22,261 nt of DNA from Apostichopus californicus (taxonomy: Eukaryota > Echinodermata > Holothuroidea > Aspidochirotida > Stichopodidae), in contig JAIPMN010013331.1 in the NCBI GenBank assembly GCA_020650975.1, forward strand, positions 1 to 22,261, read 5' to 3'. The position numbers and the translations under genes are program-made. A model generated the notes under the pieces. It ran no database searches. It had not been told where the DNA came from and was given only the letters and a program-made list of their open reading frames with translations. Below are positions 10,957 to 19,283 of the stretch, piece after piece (positions within the stretch are counted from its first letter, which is position 1; each line of letters begins with the position of its first letter).

Positions 10957-11122
10957 TAGGGCTAAATACAGCTTTTCAAAGCGCTAAACTGTTTCAAAGT
11001 GCTAAAACGTAGCTTAAATGTTACAATTCTTTCCAAATATGGCAAAAGAATGACTGATATTCATTCACGTGTTGTTGCCGTCGTTCCCTCTATGTTTATA
11101 CGTCTCCTGCATCTATTCCTAG

Positions 11123-11237
11123 GTAATTCCCATGTTGACCGACCCCACCAATCACGGCGGTACAGAAGACGATGTCTTTGAGGTCATTTGTCCGTCTCTG
11201 CCCGGTTACGGTTTCTCAGAAGAAGCGCATAAACCAG
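11123..11237 (+). CDS. EPHX1: EPHX1 coding exon 3
   Basis: Codes for residues 163-200 and the first base of Gly201. VIPMLTDPTNHGGTEDD then VFEVICPSLPGYGFSE matches the strongly conserved hydrolase strand with its PSLPGYGFS signature, just before the nucleophile region. The acceptor is TTCCTAG and the donor is CCAG|GTGCGT at 11238, phase 1. Reading past the donor gives a short unrelated tail and then a stop, consistent with the intron border. Confidence 0.93.
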
Positions 11238-11255
11238 GTGCGTGTGTAAACCTAT

Positions 11256-11297
11256 ATGCAAATATCAATATGCAAATATCAATATCTATATGCAAAT
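11256..11297 (+). promoter_or_regulatory. Cluster of three ATGCAAAT octamers
   Basis: Perfect octamers ATGCAAAT start at 11256, 11270 and 11290, 19 bases after the exon 3 donor. The octamer is the known binding site of POU-domain factors. Here it comes from a short AT-rich tandem array, so regulatory function is only a possibility. Confidence 0.3.
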
Positions 11298-11684
11298 TTA
11301 TATCAATTTTGTGAACAATAATCTTTTCCAATTTGTTTTAGTAAACAATCCACCAACAGGAAGTCAATTACAATTTTCAAAGTTTGCGTAGTAGGTTAGA
11401 AGATTTTGACCTTTTGTCTGTTATAAAATACTATGGTTTCTGTGAACAAAGATTGCTATACACTTATACAGCTATGCATTTGTATAGCAAGTTGCCCATA
11501 GCATACATAGCATTTTGCGATGATATGCCAGATAAATTATTCCAGGTTGCTCGATCTTTACAAATTGGCCAAACATTTTAGGTAAAATGGTGCAGTAGAT
11601 TTTTGTGATAACAAGAGTAATATTTTGGTACTTACCAGTTTGATGGTTGCATAATCCAATGTGTAATAAGTAAATAATTTAATG

Positions 11685-11686
<2 letters not shown>

Positions 11687-11721
<35 letters not shown>
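11687..11721. repeat. TA dinucleotide microsatellite
   Basis: Uninterrupted TA repeats close the 3' side of the tRNA-like unit on the minus strand. Imperfect TA/TG repeats at about 11862-11894 lie on its other side. Confidence 0.95.
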
Positions 11722-11725
<4 letters not shown>

Positions 11726-11766
11726 ATCGTAATGAGTTGGAAATCAAGAACAGTGAAAAAACTTCC

Positions 11767-11839
11767 AGCCTCCACCCGGATTCGAACCCGGGCCTCCCGC
11801 TTTGTACGCGGACACCCTAACCAACTAGGCCATGGACGC
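11767..11839 (-). tRNA. tRNA-like gene, anticodon ACA, probably SINE or pseudogene
   Basis: The minus strand folds as a tRNA. A 7-bp acceptor stem (GCGTCCA with TGGAGGC) has one G/G mismatch. The D arm contains an A-box-like TAGTTGGTTAGGG. The 5-bp anticodon stem TCCGC/GCGGG closes a 7-base loop whose anticodon, by position after U33, is ACA (11803-11805). The T arm has the B-box GGTTCGAATCC with one stem mismatch. A run of six T (11756-11761 as A on the + strand) follows, a good Pol III terminator. ACA would read the Cys codon UGU, but normal Cys tRNAs use GCA, and the mismatches suggest decay. A TA-repeat tail 35 bp further on would suit a tRNA-derived SINE. Confidence 0.5.
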
Positions 11840-12006
11840 TGATTGTATGTCCAGAGGTTCTATATGTGTATATATGTGTAAATATATATATATAGCACCT
11901 TCGTCAGCAATACTTGTACTCTTTGTTTGTCAATTATGAGTCAGATCTTGGGATAGATTTTTATTTTCACCGTAATAATCTTCGTTTCATTTTAAATATT
12001 TGCAAG

Positions 12007-12139
12007 GTATGGGCCCCATTCAAATTGCAAGAATTTTCAACACTCTTATGCACGAGCGACTTGGATTTGATAACTACTACGTCCAAGGGGGCGACTGGGG
12101 TAGTACTGTGGTCGAATTCATGTCCCTCTTCTTCCCGCA
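12007..12139 (+). CDS. EPHX1: EPHX1 coding exon 4 (catalytic nucleophile)
   Basis: Two bases complete Gly201, then residues 202-244 and two bases of codon 245. ARIFNTLMHERLGF leads to YYVQGGDWGS, the nucleophile elbow; Asp230 (12093-12095) is the residue that attacks the epoxide, equivalent to human Asp226. The acceptor is TTTGCAAG and the donor is CCGCA|GTGAGT at 12140, phase 2. The next in-phase exon of the normal gene is at 19078, almost 7 kb away. Confidence 0.93.
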
Positions 12140-13215
12140 GTGAGTATAACCTTTTTTCTCTTTCTCCCTATTGGTATGCTTCTTTTTTTTGGGCAGACAT
12201 TCCAACTCACACGCATTTGGCGTGTGACACACGCATTTCCACCCCTTCACATGCTCACACGCTATGTGCACTTTATCACACGCAATCCACAAACAATCTC
12301 CGAAAAACCGTGTGTGTCTTGAGTACTTACACTTACAAGAGTAGTGCATTTGCCATGGTGATGGTGGAAAACGCCGGGTGGGAGAGGTGTTGGTTCTAGA
12401 GATTGAGAAGTGCGCTTCAATTTCCGATATAAATGTTCAATTATGTTAGCAAGTGATTACTTTCATCGATTCAAGAAAAGTCTTTGTTGAGAATTGTCAT
12501 GCTTGTTGAGTTCAATAATATATATATGAAGATGAAATTCTCAATATAAAATTACTCACAGAAACTGAAAAAGAATGCACCATTTTGCATCTAGGCAGTC
12601 AAAAATACGAAAATTTTTCCACAGGGGAGGGGGACACCCACTCCCCTTAGACCACTCCCCCACTGCTGCTGATCACACTCATAACTTTTACTCAATGTTG
12701 GAAAGTCTGCGGGCCGGGGGGGGGGGGGGAGAAGGGCGGTTTCAGGGAATAATTTATCCAGTAACGCATTGCAAAATGCTATGCTATTTTAAATTATCAG
12801 GGACAAAGTTGAGAACTTTCAAAACTACTATGTACACAAAATTTCGACACTCAATTATTTTCTAGTCTTTTTTGGGTCGCACAACTTAACTAAATGGGCT
12901 GCACTATTTTTCTGAGGGTAACATCTTCTTTGTCTCTGCATGGTTTTAATCACCAGTCCAAACGTTTCTGTTTTGTCACTAATTACTTCTCAAGTATGTT
13001 TTAACTGCCCTACGAATGGTAGTTTGGTGTAGTGCTGCTGTTGTATGCACTATGTTTCATTTATATATCATTCATATGGATATCATTGGGTCATTCCATA
13101 ACAACACATTGTCCTGAAACATGTTTTTCATGTACGAAAACTATGGAAATTCATGGGTATTTGCTAGCTTGTCCTCCATTACCCATGCTATGACCCCGTC
13201 ATTCCCATTTGCTAT
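12140..13215 (+). other. Intron 4, first part: repeat scraps, no gene
   Basis: 12203-12290 is rich in CACACGC-like words. 12563-12665 resembles the right part of the hAT-like MITE: a TTTTGCATCT word, then an AAAATTT stretch, then a GGAGGGGGACACCC block. A run of 14 G lies at about 12717-12730. No exon is recognised. Confidence 0.5.
12563..12665 (+). mobile_element. Fragment related to the hAT-like GC-block repeat
   Basis: Compared with 9495-9570, the order TTTGCATCT / GGCATCT, an A-rich stretch with AAAATTT, AGGGGGACACC, CCTTAGACC and CTCCCCC is conserved, but neither terminal inverted repeat is present. A related inverted fragment lies near 21600-21690. It is probably a truncated non-autonomous element. 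Confidence 0.45.
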
Positions 13216-13724
13216 CCTTAATTATTGCTCCCTTTGTACTACCCACCCAACCCACACCTGCCCCTTCCCTGTTCCCATTCACTTTCCTTAATAATTGCTC
13301 CCATTGTACTACCCACCCAACCCCACACCTGCCCCTTCTCTGTTTCCATTCACTATCCTTAATAACTGCTCCCTTTGTACTACCCGCCACACCTAACCCC
13401 ACACCTGCCCCTTCCCTGTTCCCATTCACTGTCCTTAATAACTGGTCCGTTTGTGCTACCCACCCAATCCCACACCTGCCCCTTCCCTGTTCCCATTCAC
13501 TATCCTTAATAATTGCTCCCTTAGTACTACCCACCCAACCCCACACCTTCCCTTCCCTGTTCCCATTCACTATCCTTAATTATTGCTCCCTTGTACTACC
13601 CACCACACCCAACCCCACACCTGCCCCTTCCCTGTTCCCATTCACTTTCCTTAATAATTGCTCCCATTGTACTACCCACCAAACCCAACCCCACACCCGC
13701 CCCTTCCCTGTTCCCATTCACTAT
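13216..13724. repeat. C-rich minisatellite, seven units of 70-76 bp
   Basis: The word CCTTAAT and the following TTGCTCCC / GTACTACCCACC / CACACCTGCCCC / TTCCCTGTTCCCATTCAC blocks recur from 13216, 13286, 13357, 13433, 13504, 13574 and 13649, with a last partial start at 13724. Unit lengths are 70, 71, 76, 71, 70, 75 and 75 bp. Long open frames cross it on both strands, but they only reflect the repeat. It lies in intron 4 and may be polymorphic in copy number. Confidence 0.92.
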
Positions 13725-14000
13725 CTTAACCTTTCACCCTCTTCTCAACACTCATCCCCTGGCCAAACTTCTGGGAACGTCTGTTTTCCCTACTGTACTA
13801 TTATGTGTATCTGGTTGTTAGCTAGCTTTTGTGACCATACTCTGTACTTCAACAGAGTGATGGTTCTTATTTGAAATATACTTTTAACTCACATGTCAAA
13901 GGTCAATTATTAAGTGGTAGTGATGGTAGTGAAGAACGATTGCCCTAGTTCTCATCTGCCACTTGAAACCACCGCATCATTTATGATGGGGACCTAACCT

Positions 14001-14402
14001 GTTTAGTTTAGTAGAAAAAAGGATCAGGAGGGACACTTAAGTCCCCATCAAGGACCCTATAGAGAGAGAAAAAAAAACTGAAGACACAAACACTCAGACC
14101 CGATTACAATGCTTAAAGTGCTTGTCCAAAGCATTCTTAAACCCATTGACACTACTTGCAAGTACAAATTTCTCAGGCAAACCATTCCACTCATTCACAA
14201 CCCTATTAGAAAAAAAGTTATGCCGAATATTAATCCTACTATGCGACTTTTGGAGTTTAAGACAATGACCTCTAGTACAAACAAGAAAAAGTCGGTAAAG
14301 GATAAATTGTCGAAACCATACACAATCTTGAAAACCTGGATCAAGTCCCCACGTAACCTCCTAAGCTCCAGTGTGGTGAGATTCCAGTGTGGTGAGATTC
14401 TG
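14001..14402 (-). mobile_element. 5'-truncated LINE 3' end, copy 2
   Basis: Very similar along its length to the fragment at 5978-6425 and in the same orientation. The minus strand translates to LELRRLRGDLIQVFK then GFDNLSFTDFFLF, the C-terminal tail of a CR1/Jockey-like reverse transcriptase. It has the same 3' UTR and the same CTAAA-type terminal tail at about 14001-14013. Compared with copy 1 it lacks short segments near the CTCAATCTCAG and ACTATTAGCAAAC words. At its truncated side it runs into two short tandem duplications (14368-14484). Confidence 0.75.
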
Positions 14403-14484
14403 TGGACAGAAAGGTAACCTCTCTGGTTACCCGTCCAATTAATATGGACAGAAAGGTAACCTCTCTGGTCGCCCGTCCGATTAA
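14368..14484. repeat. Two adjacent short tandem duplications
   Basis: CCAGTGTGGTGAGATT is duplicated at 14368 and 14384 (16-bp period). Then a 41-bp unit starting TGGACAGAAAGGTAACCTCT is duplicated at 14403 and 14444 with a few substitutions. They mark the truncated end of the LINE fragment. Confidence 0.85.
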
Positions 14485-16730
14485 TTTTGGTGAGACAAAG
14501 AACTTTTGAAGTCCTGTTTGTGTGCAATCAATATTTAGAGAATATACCATAAAATACCATAGCCCCAGGACACCTCCCTCAATCCCTCTTATCTGCTGGT
14601 ACAGAAGGGCTTGTCAAAATATACCTGTTGCAAACAAATAAGGTCAATCAAATACTGTATTTCAAACTGAAAGGTCGGCCGTGTCCAACAATATTGATCA
14701 GAAAATTGACAGAGGTGTACTGTAGGAAGTGTGACAACATGCAATAGTAATAGTAAATAATTATTTATTAGCCTAGATACAATAGTGGAACTGGTTTACG
14801 TTGAAGGTAAATCAGTGAAGTTGCCTGTAGCATAAATTAGGTGTAGGCTCTGCTGTTTGTTGTCCCCATGGTTGTAGGCTTTTAGTGTCTATCCTACCGT
14901 ATGTTTAGATGCAAAAATCCAGCCTTCACTCATAATTTTTTTTTATTTAAATGTAATTTCCTTATTCTTTGTTGTTACAATAATAAATCGGTGATTATCA
15001 ACGATGGCATTCAGGCGTTTATTCACTGTAGGACATAAACAAGAAGTTTTGTTGTACGTAGGCCACAGGGAGTGGTACGTTTTTACTATCAGACCCCCTA
15101 ACGTCTGCAATTCCCCTTCCCCCGGATCCACCGCCGTGGGCAGATATGACGTGATGGCGCTGTTAATGAAACAAACGTATGATAACAAATAGTGATATCA
15201 AGAATGACCCTGGTGTAGAGCTATCGAAAGGTGGGTACTTTATATCTGATTTGTAAATATTTAAGTATAGGCCTGGATTTAGTTAAATGGTTAATTACAT
15301 GATTAGGATAAAGTCTACAATTATAGGCTCATAGATTAGGGTTAACATTGGTCCTGATTAATCGAGATTATTCCACTTTTGCAAATAAAATATATTGGCT
15401 GCTGGCAAACAAAATTGTTCCGATTTTCTACAGGTCTTTGTGATCGTTAAAGATATCACTGTTTTAACGATAGGCAAACCAGAAAAAATACACATTTTAG
15501 TGTGCATCACTGTACGTGAATGTTCGAGAGCTTGATATAATCGTTATATCAACACACACATTATGATTGAGTTAACATGTTTACCCTATCATAGACTACA
15601 CTTAAAAAATGATGTAACTTTTAAAGAAGCTTATTTGCATTGCAGTCAACATTTTTAACAAATCTGGCAAAGTTTTACCCAGATGAGGATGGTATCTAAT
15701 TAATCTTAGACATCTTCCTAGAACGTATAATCATATGGCCTTCGTCACATTTGAGAACATGCAGGGGGGGGGGAGTGGGGAGCAGGATGTTGCTTCGAAT
15801 ATGAAACATTGGTGATTAAACATCGGGTAAAAGGGGATTTTAAAATCGTGAAAAAGTCAATGATTGTTCACAAAGCAATGAAAAACTCATTGTGTTATGG
15901 TGCGCCCATCTCTAGACCCCTCCTTCACCCAGTCTGTTTTGCTGAAGTGAAGAGGGCAAGGAACTGGGGATATCACATGGAATCATCGCCCCCCCATCCC
16001 CCAGCATTCACAGTACAGTCTTGATTGCCCTTGCTGGGTCAGAATCCCTCCCACCCCCTTCCACCAGGAGGGAGATTAAGATTGTGGTGTCTGATCCACA
16101 GTATGCTAGCATTCACAGTACTTTAAAATACGTAGCTAAAAACACCCTTGTGTGTATCAGATCCACCTCGTGATCTCAAATGTGCACAAGGCTTATGAAG
16201 CTTATTAGAAGAGTAATAAGCTATTAATTATTAACTAATTAATTGTGCTCTGAGTTTGAACGACTCAATATGACCTTTGTATAGTTTGCTGGTTGCAATC
16301 TCGGGATAGCTTAAATAATTAACGATGATTGTGCTAAAGATGTTATTTATTATCGTATGGTAAAGTTGTTTAAACTTATCACAACTTGGTTCTGAGTTAA
16401 GATATATCTCAAAGTGTTTGAGTACTGTTGAGCTGATAAAATCAGCAATCTTATTGGTATCTCAGAAATTAGAAGGTATATCATTAATTTATCTAATTGC
16501 TTGGCAGCATTGTACAGGATATACCCCCTGGTATATGGTTACCCCCTTCCCCCCTCCTCTCCACAAGTTAATGAAAGGAGCTAAACATATAATGTTTCCT
16601 ATGATCAGATGACATTAGTTATAGTTTATAAGTTTGGAACTTGCTTAGTATTAGTCAATATTGAAAGGCCTCCTATTTTTCTTTTTGCAAACAATTTATT
16701 TTACACATTTGTGTATTTCTTTTTCTTAAG
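14485..16730 (+). other. Intron 4, middle part: no gene recognised
   Basis: AT-rich DNA with several small hairpins: ATCGTTAAA/TTTAACGAT at 15443-15471, GATATAA/TTATATC near 15535-15551, and AGCTTATTA/TAATAAGCT at 16199-16222. G- or C-rich runs lie near 15765-15775 and 16040-16070. It ends in a polypyrimidine stretch, TTTCTTTTTCTTAAG, that looks like the acceptor of the displaced exon. Confidence 0.5.
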
Positions 16731-16947
16731 ACTGTAACATTTTGAAATACCAGTGGGGTATGCATCCTTTCCTGGTGAGGATGTGGGTACCCCTGAACAT
16801 TGGTTGAGGTACAAGTACACCAATGTCGTTAACTACACCGCCATGCCGGTAGGGGGACACTTTGCCGCCATGGAGCAACCAGAACTGCTGGCCAAGGATG
16901 TTTTGCAAGTTTTTCAGAGCCACAGAGGAATTTTGGAGCAAACATAA
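16731..16947 (+). CDS. EPHX1: Displaced EPHX1 terminal exon (acid and His of the triad), with in-frame stop
   Basis: From 16747 the frame reads IPVGYASFPGED, then TPEHWLRYKY, GGHFAAMEQPELLAKD and a TAA at 16945-16947. This is the C-terminal exon of microsomal epoxide hydrolases. It includes the triad Glu (FPGE, 16777-16779, equal to human Glu404) and the His of GGHFAA (16858-16860, equal to human His431). It lies between exons 4 and 5, so it is out of gene order. A strong acceptor ends at 16730 and gives phase 2, matching exon 6, but in that frame a TAA at 16735-16737 follows one Leu codon. The other AG, at 16752-16753, gives phase 1 and does not match exon 6. The exon may be a relic of a tandem copy, or misplaced and miscalled in assembly. 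Confidence 0.8.
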
Positions 16948-18921
16948 AGAGCAAAGCTAATGGAAGAATTATGGAAAAATATTGATGAGATGGTTGGTAA
17001 TTTTCATGATTTTTTTTTATCAATTTATGTCAGTTCTTTCAGCATGTGCTAGTCTGTTTTTTCTCCTGTGGTGTGGGAAGGAAGCCCATTTTTTTCATTT
17101 TTTTTGGGGGGGGGGGTTGCATTTTTGCCTTTGGTGGAGTGATATCATATGTACGGAGAAAATGAAAAGAAAATTCCACTTGGTGAATTCTGAATGTTTT
17201 GCTTCCATCCTTTTAATGTGGAATTCAGATATGTAAGGATCAAATAAAATTTTGGGCTAGAAGAGGAATTTTTCAACCAAATTAATTGCTTGGGATTCTT
17301 GTATATAACTATGGTACTTTATATTCCATTGTTTGTTTACATCGATTCTTTACAATTTTTAAGAAGGTATAAAAAACAGACTAGTTAGTGTTTTTTTATT
17401 GGAAGGCTTTTTTTCAAATTTCATCACACTAAAATTTGAAGCCAGTATTATTTGACCATTTTGTCAGGTCATGCTTATACATGGGGGTGGGTGGGGAGGG
17501 GAGCGGGATTGTACGTTTAGTGTTGAAGTAGCGTACTCGTTTTTATTTGTTTATGTCTGCTCATCTAATCCCTTGCATATTCCCATGCATAATCCCATGA
17601 CAGATTAATCCCCTTCCTAGAATTTCCTTTCAACTTTTCAGTTAACCATTATCTTCTTCCCCCTACCCCCTCCCACACCTGTTAAGAAAAGGAATTGTTC
17701 CATTATACCCAGTTTGGCAACCACTGCTGTGGCAGGATTGGAATCCTTGTATTTAATCATTATCATTTCTCTTGTCAAATTTACATCATTCGCTGTTTTT
17801 AAAGAAAATTTTAATTTAGTCATATTGGTAACTTTGGCTATATTATCACACTAAACTGATAGGCAGCGGCCTAGTGTTATGCGATAACTACATATCATAA
17901 TGCTCTCCTCTCTAGCAGGCTTTCTTTTGTAAATAACAAATCAAATTAAGGAAACTGAATATGAAAGCATCGAATACTATCAAAAATATTTTATTATTTG
18001 TTTTGCTTACAATTTATAATATTAATTCCGCACTCTCATCATCCAAGTTATGAGATATCGTACTAGACTCGAAAAAAGACGTCTTGGCCCGTCGCCTAGT
18101 GAATCAATTTCTCTGTTTAATATTGCAAGCCATATTACGTAGTCGAGTTAACATTTGTGTGCTATAAGCTGGCAATATGGAGGTGGGAAGATCTTCGAAG
18201 GAGAAGCAGGAAAATGACTGAGAAAAATGTTGTGCAAAGAGATTCGTAGAAATAAAGGTGAGTCATACCTGATTGGTTCTCCTTATTCTTTATTTGTAGC
18301 TTCAAATCGTCAGAATATTATTTTGTATTCATCTTCCATCTGGCAACCCTCCAATTCCCTTCTTCATCTCCATCCCCACCCCTCACCTCACCATCCCACT
18401 CACCCCATCCTCATGCACTCTTAGTCTATCAATGTTTAGCAACGATGTTTTAAAGACGCATACTCTGTCAAGCTAGTAATGTAGTCGACAAGAGGTCCAA
18501 TACGACTTGTAAATGTTTGACAAGAGGGGGAGAGGGAGAGGGCTATATCCCTAGGCCTGTAGTCCTAAGGAGTTTAGGATGCAGAATAACGTTACTTCAG
18601 TTCTTGATATGCCCTTGGATGAACCACGAATTGATGAAGACATAAAAAGCAGGGCCCAGTTGCAAAAGTTTCCCTGGGTCCGACCATGCCCTCAACATCC
18701 CTGACCTCGGTGAAGGGGGGGGCTGCTGTTTGTAAACCAAGGGCCTCCCTATACTGCCAGTTAGCGACAGTCTGAATTAAACAGCAAAATTGTTGTTGAC
18801 TGAGATTTAATGAGAACTAGGCAAGATTTTACCTGTATGTAAGAAGCTAAAAAATGTTTGTAATCATACAAAATGAATATTCGTGTCTTTTAATCTTGAT
18901 GATTTGTGTAATACTTTCAAA
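16948..18921 (+). other. Intron 4, last part / possible 3' UTR: no further gene
   Basis: The first 300 bases may be 3' UTR of the displaced exon. After that I see T-rich and G-rich runs (for example about 17105-17117 and 17483-17506), C-rich runs near 17660-17675 and 18360-18415, and no recognisable exon or RNA. Confidence 0.5.
17243..17248 (+). promoter_or_regulatory. Candidate poly(A) signal AATAAA
   Basis: AATAAA lies about 300 bases after the stop codon of the displaced terminal exon, a normal 3' UTR distance. It supports this exon having been a true last exon with its own transcript end. Confidence 0.4.
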
Positions 18922-18923
18922 AG

Positions 18924-18980
18924 GTTTGTTGAGGCCACCACATCACTTCCTCATTGATCACAACCCATTGGATGGAATGT
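18924..18980 (+). pseudogene. Decayed copy of the start of EPHX1 exon 5
   Basis: About 57 bp align with the first part of exon 5 (19078 on), starting exactly at an AG: GTTTGT then TGAGGCCACCACA, ACTTCCT and TTGGATGG match GTATAT, CGAGGTCACCACA, ACTTCCT and TTGGATGG. My hand alignment gives roughly 70-75% identity with three one-base gaps. In one frame it reads RPPHHFL against RGHHNNFL in the real exon. Entered in phase 2 from exon 4 it meets a stop after about ten codons, so it cannot replace exon 5. Similarity fades after about 18980. It lies 154 bp upstream of the real exon. Confidence 0.5.
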
Positions 18981-19077
18981 TATTTATCCTCAGTAGCTAT
19001 ATGTTCGAGATCACTGCATTGCGTTGGCTTCCTCACGTTCGGACATGATTGGACATATTCTATTTATTTTATTATAG

Positions 19078-19283
19078 GTATATCCGAGGTCACCACAATA
19101 ACTTCCTGATGGTAACACCTCCTTGGATGGGTCTGCGATTGCTGGTCGGCCACTTCTTCCCAGAATGGTCATATCCCAGAATTCGTGATAGGAAATTGTT
19201 CAGCCCTCTTGGAGAGCGGTTGTTGGTCATATTGCGTGAGACTGGATATTTTCACATTCAAGCAACCAAACCAGACACAATAG
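19078..19283 (+). CDS. EPHX1: EPHX1 coding exon 5 (lid, first catalytic Tyr)
   Basis: One base completes Gln245, then residues 246-313 and one base of Gly314. It forms the lid region after the nucleophile: RGHHNNFLMVTPPW, then RLLVGHFFPEW and RETGYFHIQATKPDTIG. Tyr302 in ETGYFHIQ equals human Tyr299, one of the two tyrosines that hold the epoxide oxygen. The acceptor is TTATTATAG. The exon has to end at 19283 to give DTIG|QALTDSP, which matches the family (human DTVGSALNDSP) without a gap. That makes the donor GC (TAG|GCAAGC), not GT. Reading on would add unrelated residues and a stop at 19325. Confidence 0.92.

Larger units (their letters stand above)
9000..11122 (+). other. EPHX1 intron 2
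   Basis: GT-AG intron of about 2.1 kb, acceptor ATTCCTAG. It contains the hAT-like MITE at 9125-9619 and an AAT-rich microsatellite at 10909-10956. Between them (9620-10908) I see no gene; open frames there are short and featureless. Confidence 0.8.
11238..12006 (+). other. EPHX1 intron 3
   Basis: GT-AG intron, acceptor TTTGCAAG. It holds three octamer words just after the donor (11256-11297), a TA microsatellite (11687-11721), a tRNA-like unit on the minus strand (11767-11839) and more TA/TG repeats (about 11862-11894). The rest is AT-rich without recognised features. Confidence 0.8.

Noticed and set aside
13209-13874. Open frame of about 220 codons across the minisatellite
   Set aside because: It is made of repeated Pro/Ser/Phe-rich units produced by the tandem repeat; the opposite strand is open too, and there is no homology or splice context.
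15004-15192. Overlapping open frames on both strands, with a GGATCC-containing GC-rich patch
   Set aside because: It looks like a transposon-type GC patch, but I could not match it to another copy in the window or to a known protein.
16145-16190. Imperfect CCTTGTG...CACAAGG inverted repeat
   Set aside because: Only the outer seven bases pair well and there is no target duplication; too weak for a MITE call.
18178-18257. Purine-rich stretch with ATG and an AAG|GTGAGT donor, possible leader exon
   Set aside because: The frame from the ATG stops after 14 codons and nothing links it to exons 5-6; a good donor alone is not enough.
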